Shown here: piece by piece, positions 55,601 through 63,115 of the stretch | How the letters are laid out: each line of letters begins with the position of its first letter | How positions within the stretch are numbered: position 1 is the stretch's first letter | From: Parabacteroides distasonis ATCC 8503 | GTDB lineage: Bacteria > Bacteroidota > Bacteroidia > Bacteroidales > Tannerellaceae | Assembly (NCBI RefSeq): GCF_000012845.1 | Contig: NC_009615.1 | Span: 2,996,501 to 3,060,500, forward strand | Length of the DNA stretch: 64,000 bases | Reading direction: 5' to 3' | The notes under the pieces: model-generated | What the model was told of the DNA's origin: nothing | Databases searched by the model: none | What the model saw: the letters and a program-made list of their open reading frames with translations, nothing else | Position numbers and translations under genes: made by a program

Positions 55601-55986
55601 CCATACAATGAATAAGGATTATTCGTATGCACGAATGTCTGGCTCGACGAGTCATATTCCCATTTAACCGACCCTTTCCCGTAGAATAACAGGTAATCAC
55701 TCCCACGCCAAACCGGAGTAGAAGGGACATCATCGATATATTCTTTACTGAAATCCTCATCCAAGGGCCATCCTCCATAGCCATGGACAGAGACTTTCGA
55801 TGGGTCCGAGAAACCCATATTCTTCAAATCCGCATAGGATAATTTGTAGATTCCGGTCTTATCCACCCGGATCTTCACCCATTTCCCTTCCGATAACAGG
55901 GAGTTAGAAGCATAACGGCTACCATCCGCCCATGTATATGAGCAAAGTAATAAACCTATAATGAATATATATATTAATCTTCTCAT
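52612..55986 (-). CDS. porU: Type IX secretion system sortase PorU
   Basis: 1124 residues. Signal peptide (~1-20). N-terminal domain SRYASNSLLSEGKWVKIRVD and TGIYKLSYADLKNMGF is PorU-specific. The gingipain-type C25 peptidase domain (~385-750) shows GDGIYDNRG, catalytic His in LLINYTGHGSTTHWADE and catalytic Cys in PVWVTATCDFTRFDD. Its own T9SS-type C-terminal domain ends the protein (MYATPNPARDQVEFFLHH, VYDMTGKFLW, then LRPGVYLYRA). It cleaves cargo C-terminal signals and attaches them to the surface lipopolysaccharide. It overlaps the FAH gene by 4 bp. Confidence 0.94.
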   Translation of the reverse strand: MRRLIYIFIIGLLLCSYTWADGSRYASNSLLSEGKWVKIRVDKTGIYKLSYADLKNMGFSDPSKVSVHGYGGWPLDEDFSKEYIDDVPSTPVWRGSDYLLFYGKGSVKWEYDSSSQTFVHTNNPYSLYGYYFVTDATPTNDMTSVAQASGASTRITTYDDYLLHEQELVSVNQSGREFFGEDFSGARPRTISTFSSIPGITDADGKVTMRFISRINSGSGTASLSINDSELLDITIPSIQTVSSNVRSYTKAIPGTTTALWKGSKSEKNNVVVSYSSSGHTNVRLDYIRMQFVRTLRPYGACTFFRSLTSVGNASRFVISEANSNTLVFDVTDALNVKRVEADLNGSELSFTIPAGRLREFVLVQTNQTFPSPEVVGEVASSNLHGLEQRDMIIISAPSLVQQAERLAVAHREKDGLTVEVVTPEAIYNEFSSGTPDATAYRRLMKMFYDRSSSLGNPPKYLLLFGDGIYDNRGISGEVQGVSRSNMLLTFQSQESLNVYSYATDDYFAFLEDNSGSNFSRDKMCVGVGRFPIRTVTEATQMVDKTISYMENKDSGSWKNNVTFVADDGNNEDSFTTNHMKQADQLAEAIEEMQPGFLVNKVYFDAYKRSSLGTYPDVHNEIEKLLKSGQLLINYTGHGSTTHWADESVWTQTDINNSSYKHLPVWVTATCDFTRFDDVKTSAGESVFLNPTSGGIALFTTTRVVFSGNNANLNKALIDNLFQEGANSRYTLGEAMMYTKRQLNDSNKLNFILIGDPALKFAYPEYKARVTAVNGEAVSDEPFEFKALSRITVEGEILNPSGSFAADFTGVLSSTIFDSQSSITTLGNSSEKFTYLDYPNTIYIGRDSVRNGKFSFTFMVPKDISYSNKKGKLNLYASSETKEAQGSFFDFIVGGTSDTAETDTIGPEIRQIYLNDSSFVSGDKVNTTPYFVAKLWDKSGVNITGSSVGHDMMLTIDSMPSMSYNLNSYYALLPDSENEGLVQFSIPELEPGMHTAEFKVWDILNNSTTYTFTFEVAEGLKPNLIEMYATPNPARDQVEFFLHHNRPESNLKVTVMVYDMTGKFLWSTEKSGSSELFKAYIVTWNLTDNGGRRLRPGVYLYRAAISTNNSKEATKANKLIILAQ

Positions 55987-56597
55987 CTCACATAAAAATC
56001 CAGAAGCTTCCGCTCGCCAAGATATCCCTCCAGATGATCGTCGATCTTCACGGGACCTACGCCAGCAGGTGTTCCGGTATAAATCAAATCGCCTATTTTC
56101 AGCGTAAAGAAGCGACTTACATACGCAATAATCTTATCTACCGAAAACAGCATATTCGAGGTATTGCCTTCCTGTACCTTCGAGCCATTGATATCCAGAT
56201 GGAATGGAAGCCGGTTTACATCCCCCGCTTGCTCCAGCGGAATAAAGGTCCCGATCACAGCCGAATTATCAAACGCCTTACTAATTTCCCACGGTAGCCC
56301 TTGCGCACGCAATTTATTCTGCAAATCCCGTGCCGTGAAATCAATACCGACCGTAACCTCATTATAATAACGATGAGCGAAACGCTCGGCTATATTTTTC
56401 CCCAAACGGTCTATCCGTACCACGATCTCCGTCTCATAATGAACTTCCGATGAAAAATCCGGAATAAAAAACGGTTTCCCATCTTTCAACAAAGAGGAGT
56501 CCGACTTCATAAAAATAGTAGGCTCTGATAATTCTAACGAATGATGCAGCTCTTTATTGTGAGCGGCATAGTTCATTCCAACGGCGATAATCTTCAT
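55983..56597 (-). CDS. Fumarylacetoacetate hydrolase family protein
   Basis: 204 residues, the short FAH/acylpyruvase form: MKIIAVGMNYAAHNKELHHS, metal-site acidic residues in VHYETEIVVRIDRLGKNI, GIDFTARDLQNKLRAQG and LIYTGTPAGVGPVKIDD. Probable substrates are small diketoacids such as oxaloacetate or acylpyruvates (family knowledge). The reason for its place between rex and porU is unclear. Confidence 0.9.
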   Translation of the reverse strand: MKIIAVGMNYAAHNKELHHSLELSEPTIFMKSDSSLLKDGKPFFIPDFSSEVHYETEIVVRIDRLGKNIAERFAHRYYNEVTVGIDFTARDLQNKLRAQGLPWEISKAFDNSAVIGTFIPLEQAGDVNRLPFHLDINGSKVQEGNTSNMLFSVDKIIAYVSRFFTLKIGDLIYTGTPAGVGPVKIDDHLEGYLGERKLLDFYVR

Positions 56598-56600
56598 ATT

Positions 56601-57251
56601 TTAGTGATTCATTGAGTTCAATCGATTAAACATAACAGCTAAATGCGCATACATAGAAGTGTTCTGGACTACGATATGTTCCGGCACCCGTATACGGAAC
56701 GGGGTAAAATTCCAAAGAGCCTTGATTCCTCCCTCGATAATCCGGTCTGTCACCTCCTGCGCTTTCTCCACCGGCACGGTGATCACCCCGATCGTCGCGC
56801 CATATTCTTTCTGCTTGGCAGGAAAATCATCCATATGAAAAACGGGAATGCCATTGATCATGCTCCCGTCCAAATCCTCACGGACATCAAAGCCCGCCAC
56901 GATCTCCAAACCATATTGGCTCAGTCCGGTGTCATGCAACAAAGAAGCGCCCAGACTCCCTACCCCAAACAGAAATGCCTTATGCTGGGATGTAAAACCG
57001 AGGAAATCCTCCAGTACGTCAACCAACGCGTTAATATCGTATCCCACTCTCGTCTTCCCGGAGATATTCACAAAAGAGAGATCTTTAGCGACCTGACTAG
57101 GATCTACATTTATCTCCTTAGCGATCTGGGTAGATGAGATAAACGCTTCCCCTTTCCCTTTCATCAACTTTACGAACGCAAGATACCACGGCAACCTCCT
57201 TAACGTAGGTTCCGGCACTTTCCATGCCTGTTTTATATCATCGCTGGCCAT
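56601..57251 (-). CDS. rex: Redox-sensing transcriptional repressor Rex
   Basis: 216 residues. N-terminal winged helix (LRRLPWYLAFVKLMKGKGEA, SSTQIAKEINVDPSQVAKDL) and NAD(H)-binding Rossmann domain (AFLFGVGSLGASLLHDTGLS, VAGFDVREDLDGSMINGIPV). It senses the NADH/NAD ratio and represses fermentation and respiration genes. First gene of the rex-FAH-porU-porV-ispF operon. Confidence 0.96.
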   Translation of the reverse strand: MASDDIKQAWKVPEPTLRRLPWYLAFVKLMKGKGEAFISSTQIAKEINVDPSQVAKDLSFVNISGKTRVGYDINALVDVLEDFLGFTSQHKAFLFGVGSLGASLLHDTGLSQYGLEIVAGFDVREDLDGSMINGIPVFHMDDFPAKQKEYGATIGVITVPVEKAQEVTDRIIEGGIKALWNFTPFRIRVPEHIVVQNTSMYAHLAVMFNRLNSMNH

Positions 57252-57269
57252 TGTCTAATTCTCCTATTC

Positions 57270-58055
57270 ATGTATAACATTCGTGCAAGCTTACAAAAGT
57301 ACAAAATTAAAAAGATTCACCAAAAAAGCCCCGATCGAGAAACTGTATTTAACTACCACCTTAACAGTGGTCTCACATTCAACAATCACGGCTTCGATAC
57401 CGGCAAGTATGACGATCCTAGCGTTGTCGCTATCCTAACAGATAGTCCTAATCCTAGCAATTACTGGAAGGTGTTGAAACATAGGCTAAGAAAAGAGGGA
57501 AATGAGTCGGTTACAAATTGTAACCAACTGAAATTACCTTCTACCGATGGGAAATACTACAAAACCGACGTAGCTACGACAGAACAGCTGTTCCGGCTTA
57601 TCCAATCCATCCCATCCCCTAAAGCAGAACCTTTCAAGCTATGGATGGCCCAAGTGGCAAAAGAGCGATTGGATGAAATGCAAGACCCCGAGTTAACGAT
57701 AGATCGAGCCATGAGGGAATATAAAGCGTTGGGGTACTCGGATAATTGGATTAATCAACGCCTTAAAAGCATCGAGATACGTAAAGACCTAACCGATGAA
57801 TGGAAACGACACGGACTACAAGAGGGCGTTCAGTTTGCTACCCTTACAGATATCATCTATCAAACGTGGGCCGGTAAAACTGCCAAAGAAAAGAATCCGC
57901 AACATCTCGAAGAACACGAAGTTATCGCCAAACAAGGAGGAAAAGCAGCAGAGGCCGCCCGCAAACAACTTGAAAGCGATTTAGGCCACTCGGTAATCTC
58001 TCCCCTCAACGCTAGAACCGGATTGAGACTTAAAGATAAAAACGACAAAGAATAG
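57270..58055 (+). CDS. BRO-N family protein, N-terminally truncated chimera
   Basis: 261-codon frame. Residues ~47-200 match the BRO/antirepressor-like family (VVAILTDSPNPSNYWKVLKH, EQLFRLIQSIPSPKAEPFKL, INQRLKSIEIRKDLTDEW); the tail SVISPLNARTGLR also fits. The first ~46 residues are read through the DUF6383 relic and the rex leader, so the native start is lost. A central family segment between the TWAGKTAKE region and the HEVIAKQGG region appears deleted. BRO proteins occur in phages and mobile elements. Probably non-functional here. Confidence 0.6.
   Translation: MYNIRASLQKYKIKKIHQKSPDRETVFNYHLNSGLTFNNHGFDTGKYDDPSVVAILTDSPNPSNYWKVLKHRLRKEGNESVTNCNQLKLPSTDGKYYKTDVATTEQLFRLIQSIPSPKAEPFKLWMAQVAKERLDEMQDPELTIDRAMREYKALGYSDNWINQRLKSIEIRKDLTDEWKRHGLQEGVQFATLTDIIYQTWAGKTAKEKNPQHLEEHEVIAKQGGKAAEAARKQLESDLGHSVISPLNARTGLRLKDKNDKE
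57294..57323 (-). promoter_or_regulatory. rex operon promoter
   Basis: Minus-strand TTG (57321-57323) and TACTTTTG (57294-57301), 22 bp start to start, 43 bp upstream of the rex ATG. The -33 box abuts the 21-bp direct repeat that borders the BRO insert, so the present promoter may have been built partly by that rearrangement. Confidence 0.6.
57323..57343. repeat. 21-bp direct repeat bordering the BRO segment (left copy)
   Basis: Exactly repeated at 58058-58078, 735 bp away. The right copy forms half of the GCCCCG terminator behind S-layer copy 3; the left copy lacks the other stem arm. The segment between holds the DUF6383 relic and the truncated BRO gene. Confidence 0.8.
57348..57431 (-). 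pseudogene. Relic of a DUF6383 C-terminus
   Basis: The minus strand encodes 28 codons, SDNARIVILAGIEAVIVECE then TTVKVVVK. This aligns with the C-terminus of S-layer copies 1 and 3 (SDNATIAVPAGIV..., ending VKVVVK) with one extra residue. The expected stop after KVVVK has become TAC. Nothing upstream of the first Ser matches: the sequence switches there to BRO coding on the other strand. It shows that a fourth S-layer-type gene end once stood here. Confidence 0.8.
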
Positions 58056-58060
58056 ACAAA

Positions 58061-58090
58061 AAGCCCCGATCGAGAAACCGACCGGGGCTT
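58061..58090. terminator. Shared terminator between BRO and S-layer copy 3
   Basis: Stem AAGCCCCG (58061-58068) with CGGGGCTT (58083-58090), A-run on the left and T-rich run on the right. It can end transcripts from both sides. 58090-58268 carries no gene and is homologous to 151-316, including the flanking motif at 58147-58162. Confidence 0.75.
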
Positions 58091-58268
58091 ATTCTTTTTC
58101 CGCTTTCTTGCCTCACGGAAATACTGACGGAGAGCTTTAATTTTTTACTTTAGTATTAATATCCCCGCATGTTCAACCTCACGGTTTACTTGAAGACGAA
58201 TCTCCGCACGGGAATCTTAGAATTATATATCTTCTTCAAATGCTTTTCGCATTCTATATCAATTGTGC

Positions 58269-61148
58269 TTATTTAACAACCACTTTCGTAGTCTCACCGT
58301 TTACGGTTACGAATACTACACCTGCCGGAGCAGCGATCGTAGCGTTGTCGGAAGCAACTACCTCGTTAGCAACGGCCTTACCTAATACGGTAGCGATCGT
58401 TACAGTCTGACCAGCTGCACCCTGTACGGTTACTGTACCGTTACCAGCGATAACCTTAACAGCAGACTCAGCCTCGATGCCTTCGTTAGATGTCGGAGTG
58501 GAAGCACGGTTGATTACGAAGATTTCAGCCTTAGCTTGATCTTCCGTCCAGAACAATACGTTGTTCAATTGAGCCAGATAAAGAGTCGTTTCTGATTCCA
58601 CGTAAGGAAGAGAACCCTCAACTTCTGCATCATACTCCTCATTTTCAGCATGCAACTTAGAAACGATGCGATAAGCCTCATCGCTAATCTCAGCGGCTAC
58701 TTCAAAAGCAACAGCTGCCGGATTCAATTGCATCAAACCGATCGTATCACCATCGATAGCGATAGAGTCAAGACCACATACAGAAGCTGCCGCAAATGCC
58801 GCACGATAAGTATCATCACCAGCTACATGAGCATAATCATAGATATTCTCGATCTCTGTCGCATCCGGATCTTCATTATTCTTCTCAATTTCGGCAGAAA
58901 TATTAGCCGGGTTAATCAAGAAGTTGCGAGTCTCAGCCTCTGCGTTGAATGTCTTCGTAGAGATATAATACAACGGCATAGTCTCATTGAATGTCACACA
59001 AGCTGTATCCAACCACATAGTCAACGTATCTTGAGTATAAACATCGCTCTTCAAGATGGATTGACCCTCAGCCTTCAACGCAGCGAAACCATCTTCCTGG
59101 TTAGCGATCATCTTGTTGTCATCCTCCAAAGTAGTGATCTGTACATGGCCGATAGCAGGAGCGCCATAAGCAGGAGCTTCTTGCGTAGCGAACTCGAAGA
59201 TTACGTTCTTGTCGTCACACTTAACGCCTTCCTCCAAGATACCGGAAGCAGCGTTAGCTGTAATAGCAGATTCCTCATCATCGCCATAAACAATCTTATA
59301 TTGATTATCCTTACCCATTGATAAGAAAGAAACCTTCAAAACGTTCTCATTGTCGATAGAGCCATTTTCACCATCGATATCCTCTAACTTATAATTGCTA
59401 TCTGCAGATACAAGAACTTTCTTGCCTAAACGATCCGTAATATAGTAAACAGGTTTAACAACCTTGTTACCTACAGTAGCATACACAGCCTCTTCGCCCT
59501 CTTCAGCAGCAACCTCAGTGGCAACCACTTTCAGTTTCTGAGCGTCAGCCAACTCGCTGTTAGCAACATACATCGTACCATTATTCTTAGCGATCATATA
59601 CAAATCGTCAGCCAATAGAGAAACCAAACGGAATGACAATGCGCCATTCACCTCGTCAGCCTTCGTTACGACTTTGTAGCCCATCTTCTGAGCATCCTCA
59701 ACCTTCGGACCTTTTGTCAACTTAACCGTATCCGTACCAAAAGCGTAAACTCCCTCTTTCTCATTGATCAAGATGATAGCACCTTCGATAGAAGATTCTG
59801 TGTCAGTTTCTTCCGCCATCATATTCTTCAAAGAACCTTCTGAAGTCAAATACCACATATAAGCCGGAGCCTCCAAAAAAGCCTTCGCATCTACCTTCTT
59901 AGCACCTTCGCAATCCAAGTACTCATATTTCTTGTAGCGGCTATCGCTTAACCATTTGGTTTCGTCCGCATTCTTTTTATACTTGTTGTAGAATTGTACA
60001 TAGTAAGTATAGTCAGCGTCCAATGCATCCGGAGTATCAACTACACCGAATGTAGCCTTAGCCTCTGTCAACTTATCGCCTGTAGCCTTAGTAGCCGTCA
60101 AAACCTCCAAGCTGTTAGCGAACTTACCGTAAACCAAAGCACGAGTTGTTGTTGCTACGTCATAAGACATACCAGCATGAGCCTTGTTTTCTTCCGGAGT
60201 TGTCGGAGCATAAGTAGGAACACCCTTCGGAGTGATAGTTACCACATAACCGGCAGCGATATCCAACTTGAATTGGAATGCATAGAAATCAGCGGCACGA
60301 CCGTTCTTCAACAATTCAGCCCCTACAGCAGAGTTTACAGAACTCTCTTTAGCAGCCTCTGTAGGAAGAGCATCAGTAGCTAATTTGAAATAAACATTGT
60401 TGTTTACGGTGTTCGTCCATTGAGCGGAGTCAACTACCAAATACTTACCGGAGTTCAAACGAACGTTTACATAAGACTCAGCATCTGTAGCCACAGCACG
60501 GAAAGCCACGCCGTCGATTGGGTTGCCATCCAAGTTCTTGTCGAAATCAAGAACAGAAGAAGTACCATACAAACCGTTGATCTGATCGGCAGTCATAGCA
60601 TCAACAGATGCTGGTTTAGCGATATTGAACGCCTCTGCGGATTTGTTCTTTTTCACAATCACGCGAGTCTTACCACCTTCTACAGCTACATCTACAACTT
60701 CTCCATCCTCATCCAAATATTGCAATTGGATAGAATAAGTATCACCATTCTTGATAGCCGTGATCTTGCCTTCAGCAGAAACCAACCATTTAGACTGGCC
60801 GTTACTTACGAAAGAAGCACCTTCCTTGGAAAGATCCAAGCTCAATACGCTACCCGTAGCATAGTTCGTCATAGTCCAAACATCCGTCTCGGAATTGTCT
60901 ACCTTGGAGCTAGCGAACTTCCACAAAGACTTCTTGTAAACATCCTTCATGATGTCGGAGTTTCCCGGAGCATCCACAACCACCAAACTATCAGCTGTCT
61001 TCGCCTTATTTTTTACGACAGACAGAACCTGAGTACCCTCTGTTCCAATCTTAATCTGATGCAACTTACCATTTGTCGGAGCAACCGCAAAAGCAGAGAA
61101 AGTTCCGAACAAAGCAGCCGCCAAAAGAGTAGAAAACTTTTTGTTCAT
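58269..61148 (-). CDS. S-layer-like secreted protein with DUF6383 C-terminus (copy 3)
   Basis: 959 residues from MNKKFSTLLAAALFGTFSAF (signal peptide ~1-22), nearly the same start as copy 2; an upstream extension to 61193 is unlikely. The body is acidic and Ala/Val/Lys-rich with no enzyme motif, and diverges from copies 1 and 2. The C-terminal ~75 residues are the DUF6383 module (VIAGNGTVTVQGAAGQTV, ASDNATIAAPAGVVFV, ending TKVVVK). Its promoter is on an invertible segment in OFF orientation. Expected to be an alternative surface-layer glycoprotein, exported in the same way as copy 2. Confidence 0.8.
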   Translation of the reverse strand: MNKKFSTLLAAALFGTFSAFAVAPTNGKLHQIKIGTEGTQVLSVVKNKAKTADSLVVVDAPGNSDIMKDVYKKSLWKFASSKVDNSETDVWTMTNYATGSVLSLDLSKEGASFVSNGQSKWLVSAEGKITAIKNGDTYSIQLQYLDEDGEVVDVAVEGGKTRVIVKKNKSAEAFNIAKPASVDAMTADQINGLYGTSSVLDFDKNLDGNPIDGVAFRAVATDAESYVNVRLNSGKYLVVDSAQWTNTVNNNVYFKLATDALPTEAAKESSVNSAVGAELLKNGRAADFYAFQFKLDIAAGYVVTITPKGVPTYAPTTPEENKAHAGMSYDVATTTRALVYGKFANSLEVLTATKATGDKLTEAKATFGVVDTPDALDADYTYYVQFYNKYKKNADETKWLSDSRYKKYEYLDCEGAKKVDAKAFLEAPAYMWYLTSEGSLKNMMAEETDTESSIEGAIILINEKEGVYAFGTDTVKLTKGPKVEDAQKMGYKVVTKADEVNGALSFRLVSLLADDLYMIAKNNGTMYVANSELADAQKLKVVATEVAAEEGEEAVYATVGNKVVKPVYYITDRLGKKVLVSADSNYKLEDIDGENGSIDNENVLKVSFLSMGKDNQYKIVYGDDEESAITANAASGILEEGVKCDDKNVIFEFATQEAPAYGAPAIGHVQITTLEDDNKMIANQEDGFAALKAEGQSILKSDVYTQDTLTMWLDTACVTFNETMPLYYISTKTFNAEAETRNFLINPANISAEIEKNNEDPDATEIENIYDYAHVAGDDTYRAAFAAASVCGLDSIAIDGDTIGLMQLNPAAVAFEVAAEISDEAYRIVSKLHAENEEYDAEVEGSLPYVESETTLYLAQLNNVLFWTEDQAKAEIFVINRASTPTSNEGIEAESAVKVIAGNGTVTVQGAAGQTVTIATVLGKAVANEVVASDNATIAAPAGVVFVTVNGETTKVVVK

Positions 61149-61229
61149 AATACTGAAATTAATATTAATACTAGTGTTTATTAAGATAATCAAATACTTA
61201 GCTCTATTAAATCGATTCCAAAATCACAT

Positions 61230-61447
61230 AAAACGACTAGTCTAAACGATCGTCTAGATTAGTCGTTTTTTAAGGGAGGAAAAGAGAGGTTCGTTTACGG
61301 AATCGCTTGTTTCGTAACGGATAGCCTATTTGATTGATAAGAAAGAGGATAAGGGGTGAAAAAAATAGCCCGGAAGGGTTGCAGAAGTCGAAGAAACGCG
61401 TACCTTTGCAAATGACTAAAAGAATCGATCGTTTAAACTAGTCGTTT
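61230..61447 (+). promoter_or_regulatory. Invertible promoter segment of S-layer copy 3 (OFF orientation)
   Basis: Inverted repeats 61231-61252 and 61426-61447 match at 21 of 22 positions and enclose 173 bp. The left site is itself a palindrome (61231-61268) of two 16-bp arms around CGATCG, the geometry of a tyrosine-recombinase site. Inside, a rightward promoter has TTG at 61379-61381 and TACCTTTG at 61401-61408 (22 bp). The gene lies to the left on the minus strand, so it is predicted OFF. Confidence 0.88.
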
Positions 61448-61497
61448 CTACACGATAATAGTATTTATGAATCATACAAACTTTACGCCTTTATAAT

Positions 61498-61515
61498 AAT
61501 GTACATACGTACATT
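61498..61515. promoter_or_regulatory. Conserved GTAC palindrome, copy 3
   Basis: AATGTAC-ATAC-GTACATT, 50 bp beyond the right inverted repeat. Equivalent to sites at 3602-3615 and 40777-40792. Confidence 0.45.
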
Positions 61516-61539
61516 TATATATTTATCCAAAAGTAACAC

Positions 61540-62000
61540 TTTGACATTTTGTATTCTTAACTCCCGGAGAATCGATTTTTTCGAACAAAGGTACAGTTCG
61601 TTCCCAAATAAGTAAGAAAAAAACAGCAATCAACTAATTAACAGACAGATGCTAAAAAAACGCCTTTCGTTATAGCGAAATTAATCCATCGTAATTCATA
61701 TCTATTGACTTCTTCGGGCTATCCCATAGGGTTACGACTGGGTTCTAACAGGGTTACAATGCCCATTCACGACTACCGCCAACCCTATTCGTGACTGTTT
61801 ATAATGCCCAACGGCAGTATAGGCGTTACCCAACGCGACTATATGTGCAGGCTTTTGTCGTATATCGTGCGTAAAAGGCCGTACTTTTCCATGAAAAACC
61901 CCGATTATCGTCTTCCCCTTCCCCCTATTTCACGATGCCAGCAAAAAGGGATTGTCACGATTCAAGCCTTATATCAAGCAAAAAGTCAAGACAACAACCG
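61540..62000 (+). repeat. S-layer-associated intergenic repeat, copy C
   Basis: About 460 bp homologous to 36386-36845 in order and orientation, and at its right end to 1-95. It contains internal pairs ('aatgcccattcacgact' and 'attcgtgactgtttataatgccc' form a loose dyad around 61760-61810). The small ORF 61804-62034 (MPNGSIGVTQRD...) is the counterpart of that in copy B. No transposase or known element ends seen. Confidence 0.75.
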
Positions 62001-62034
62001 TTTTCACGACATAAAATTCCTTCAAGATACTTGA
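61804..62034 (+). CDS. Repeat-borne small ORF (copy C), doubtful gene
   Basis: 76 codons, sharing with copy B the MP.G..GV.QRD start, FSMKN..Y and the downstream K..VTI..LYQ.K pattern. The last pattern is also readable in copy A at the window start. Three copies holding one frame is suggestive; no domain, signal or ribosome site supports expression. Confidence 0.25.
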   Translation: MPNGSIGVTQRDYMCRLLSYIVRKRPYFSMKNPDYRLPLPPISRCQQKGIVTIQALYQAKSQDNNRFHDIKFLQDT

Positions 62035-62065
62035 TATAACGGTAATATTATGACCTTCAAAAAAC

Positions 62066-62117
62066 ACGTACGTCTTTTTCCGGAAACATGTACATGTTTT
62101 TTCAAAAAGACGTACGT
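62066..62117. promoter_or_regulatory. Nested palindrome upstream of the Rpn-type gene
   Basis: A perfect 14-bp inverted repeat (ACGTACGTCTTTTT, 62066-62079, with 62104-62117) encloses a 16-bp palindrome AAACATGTACATGTTT (62084-62099). It ends 86 bp before the ATG of the nuclease gene. It could be an operator, an attenuating hairpin or a recombinase/nuclease target. A weak TATCTTTA box follows at 62135-62142. Confidence 0.55.
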
Positions 62118-62202
62118 ATTTATTTTTAAAAGCGTATCTTTACCGCAAGAGATGGAAAAAGAACCATCCCTTTCATATTAATCACTAAAACCTATAAGCA
62201 CT

Positions 62203-63024
62203 ATGGGAAAATTTATCAATCCCTTCACCGATTTCGGCTTTCACCGGATATTCGGACAGGAGGTACACAAGGAGTTACTAATCGATTTCCTGAACCAATT
62301 GTTCTTCGGAGAGCACGACATCGAGGACATCACGTTCCTTAACCCGATTCAGACCCCCGAGACGCTGGACGACAGGGGAATCGTTTTTGACGTGCATTGC
62401 AAGGATAGCAACGGAAACCTGTTCGTGGTTGAGATGCAAACCGGCGCACAACCCTATTTCCACGACAGGGGACTGTACTATTTGGCGAGGGCCATCAGTA
62501 ACCAAGGACAAAAAGGGAAGGACTGGAAATTCGCGTTACAACCCGTATACGGGGTATTCCTACTTAATTACAAGATGGACGTGAACTCAAAGTTCCGGAC
62601 CGATGTTATATTGGCGGACCGGGAAACCGGAAGGATGTTCAGCGACAGGATACGGCAAGTCTATCTCGAGCTGCCTTACTTCCAAAAAGAACCGGACGAG
62701 TGCGAGAACGATTTTGAACGTTGGATTTATTTATTGAAGCATATGGACACTTTAGAGAGAATGCCGTTCAAGGCAAAAAAGGCGGTCTTCGATAAGTTGC
62801 TAGAAGTAGCCGACGTGGCAAACCTCAGCAAGGAAGAACGCATACAATACGACGAGGCCCTGAAACGATACAGGGATTATAAGAATACGATCGATTACGC
62901 AGAGGAGAAAGGGATATTGAAAGGGAAAGAATCTACGGCCCGTAACATGAAAGCCGAGGGAATCGCACCTCTCATCATCCAAAAATGTACAGGGCTCTCC
63001 CTTGAGGATATAGAGAAACTATAA
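62203..63024 (+). CDS. Rpn-type PD-(D/E)XK recombination-promoting nuclease (putative transposase family)
   Basis: 273 residues. N-terminus FINPFTDFGFHRIFGQEVHK and FLNQLFFGEHDIEDITFLNP are the hallmark of Bacteroides PD-(D/E)XK family 'transposases'. The nuclease core is FDVHCKDSNGNLFVVEMQTG, with Asp and the E-x-Q metal site. The C-terminus is helical (YAEEKGILKGKESTARNMKA, GIAPLIIQKCTGLSLEDIEK). Rpn relatives cut DNA and stimulate recA-independent recombination. These genes are not flanked by terminal repeats, and none are seen here. Its position beside a recombining S-layer locus is notable. Confidence 0.88.
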   Translation: MGKFINPFTDFGFHRIFGQEVHKELLIDFLNQLFFGEHDIEDITFLNPIQTPETLDDRGIVFDVHCKDSNGNLFVVEMQTGAQPYFHDRGLYYLARAISNQGQKGKDWKFALQPVYGVFLLNYKMDVNSKFRTDVILADRETGRMFSDRIRQVYLELPYFQKEPDECENDFERWIYLLKHMDTLERMPFKAKKAVFDKLLEVADVANLSKEERIQYDEALKRYRDYKNTIDYAEEKGILKGKESTARNMKAEGIAPLIIQKCTGLSLEDIEKL

Positions 63025-63031
63025 AAATAAA

Positions 63032-63085
63032 CCCTCCAGCCCTATTCTCGCTAACCGAATGGTTAGAAGAACAAAGGCTGGAGGG
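63032..63085. terminator. Bidirectional terminator between Rpn-type gene and pepD
   Basis: Outer stem CCCTCCAGCC (63032-63041) with GGCTGGAGGG (63076-63085), and an inner hairpin CTAACC-GAAT-GGTTAG (63051-63066). It lies between converging genes. Confidence 0.8.
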
Positions 63086-63115
63086 CTTGTTTAATATCTA
63101 TAAGGAAAGAGATCC

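Noticed and set aside
62203..63024. Insertion sequence carrying the PD-(D/E)XK 'transposase'
   Set aside because: No terminal inverted repeats or target duplication around the gene, and Rpn-type proteins are nucleases without proven transposition.
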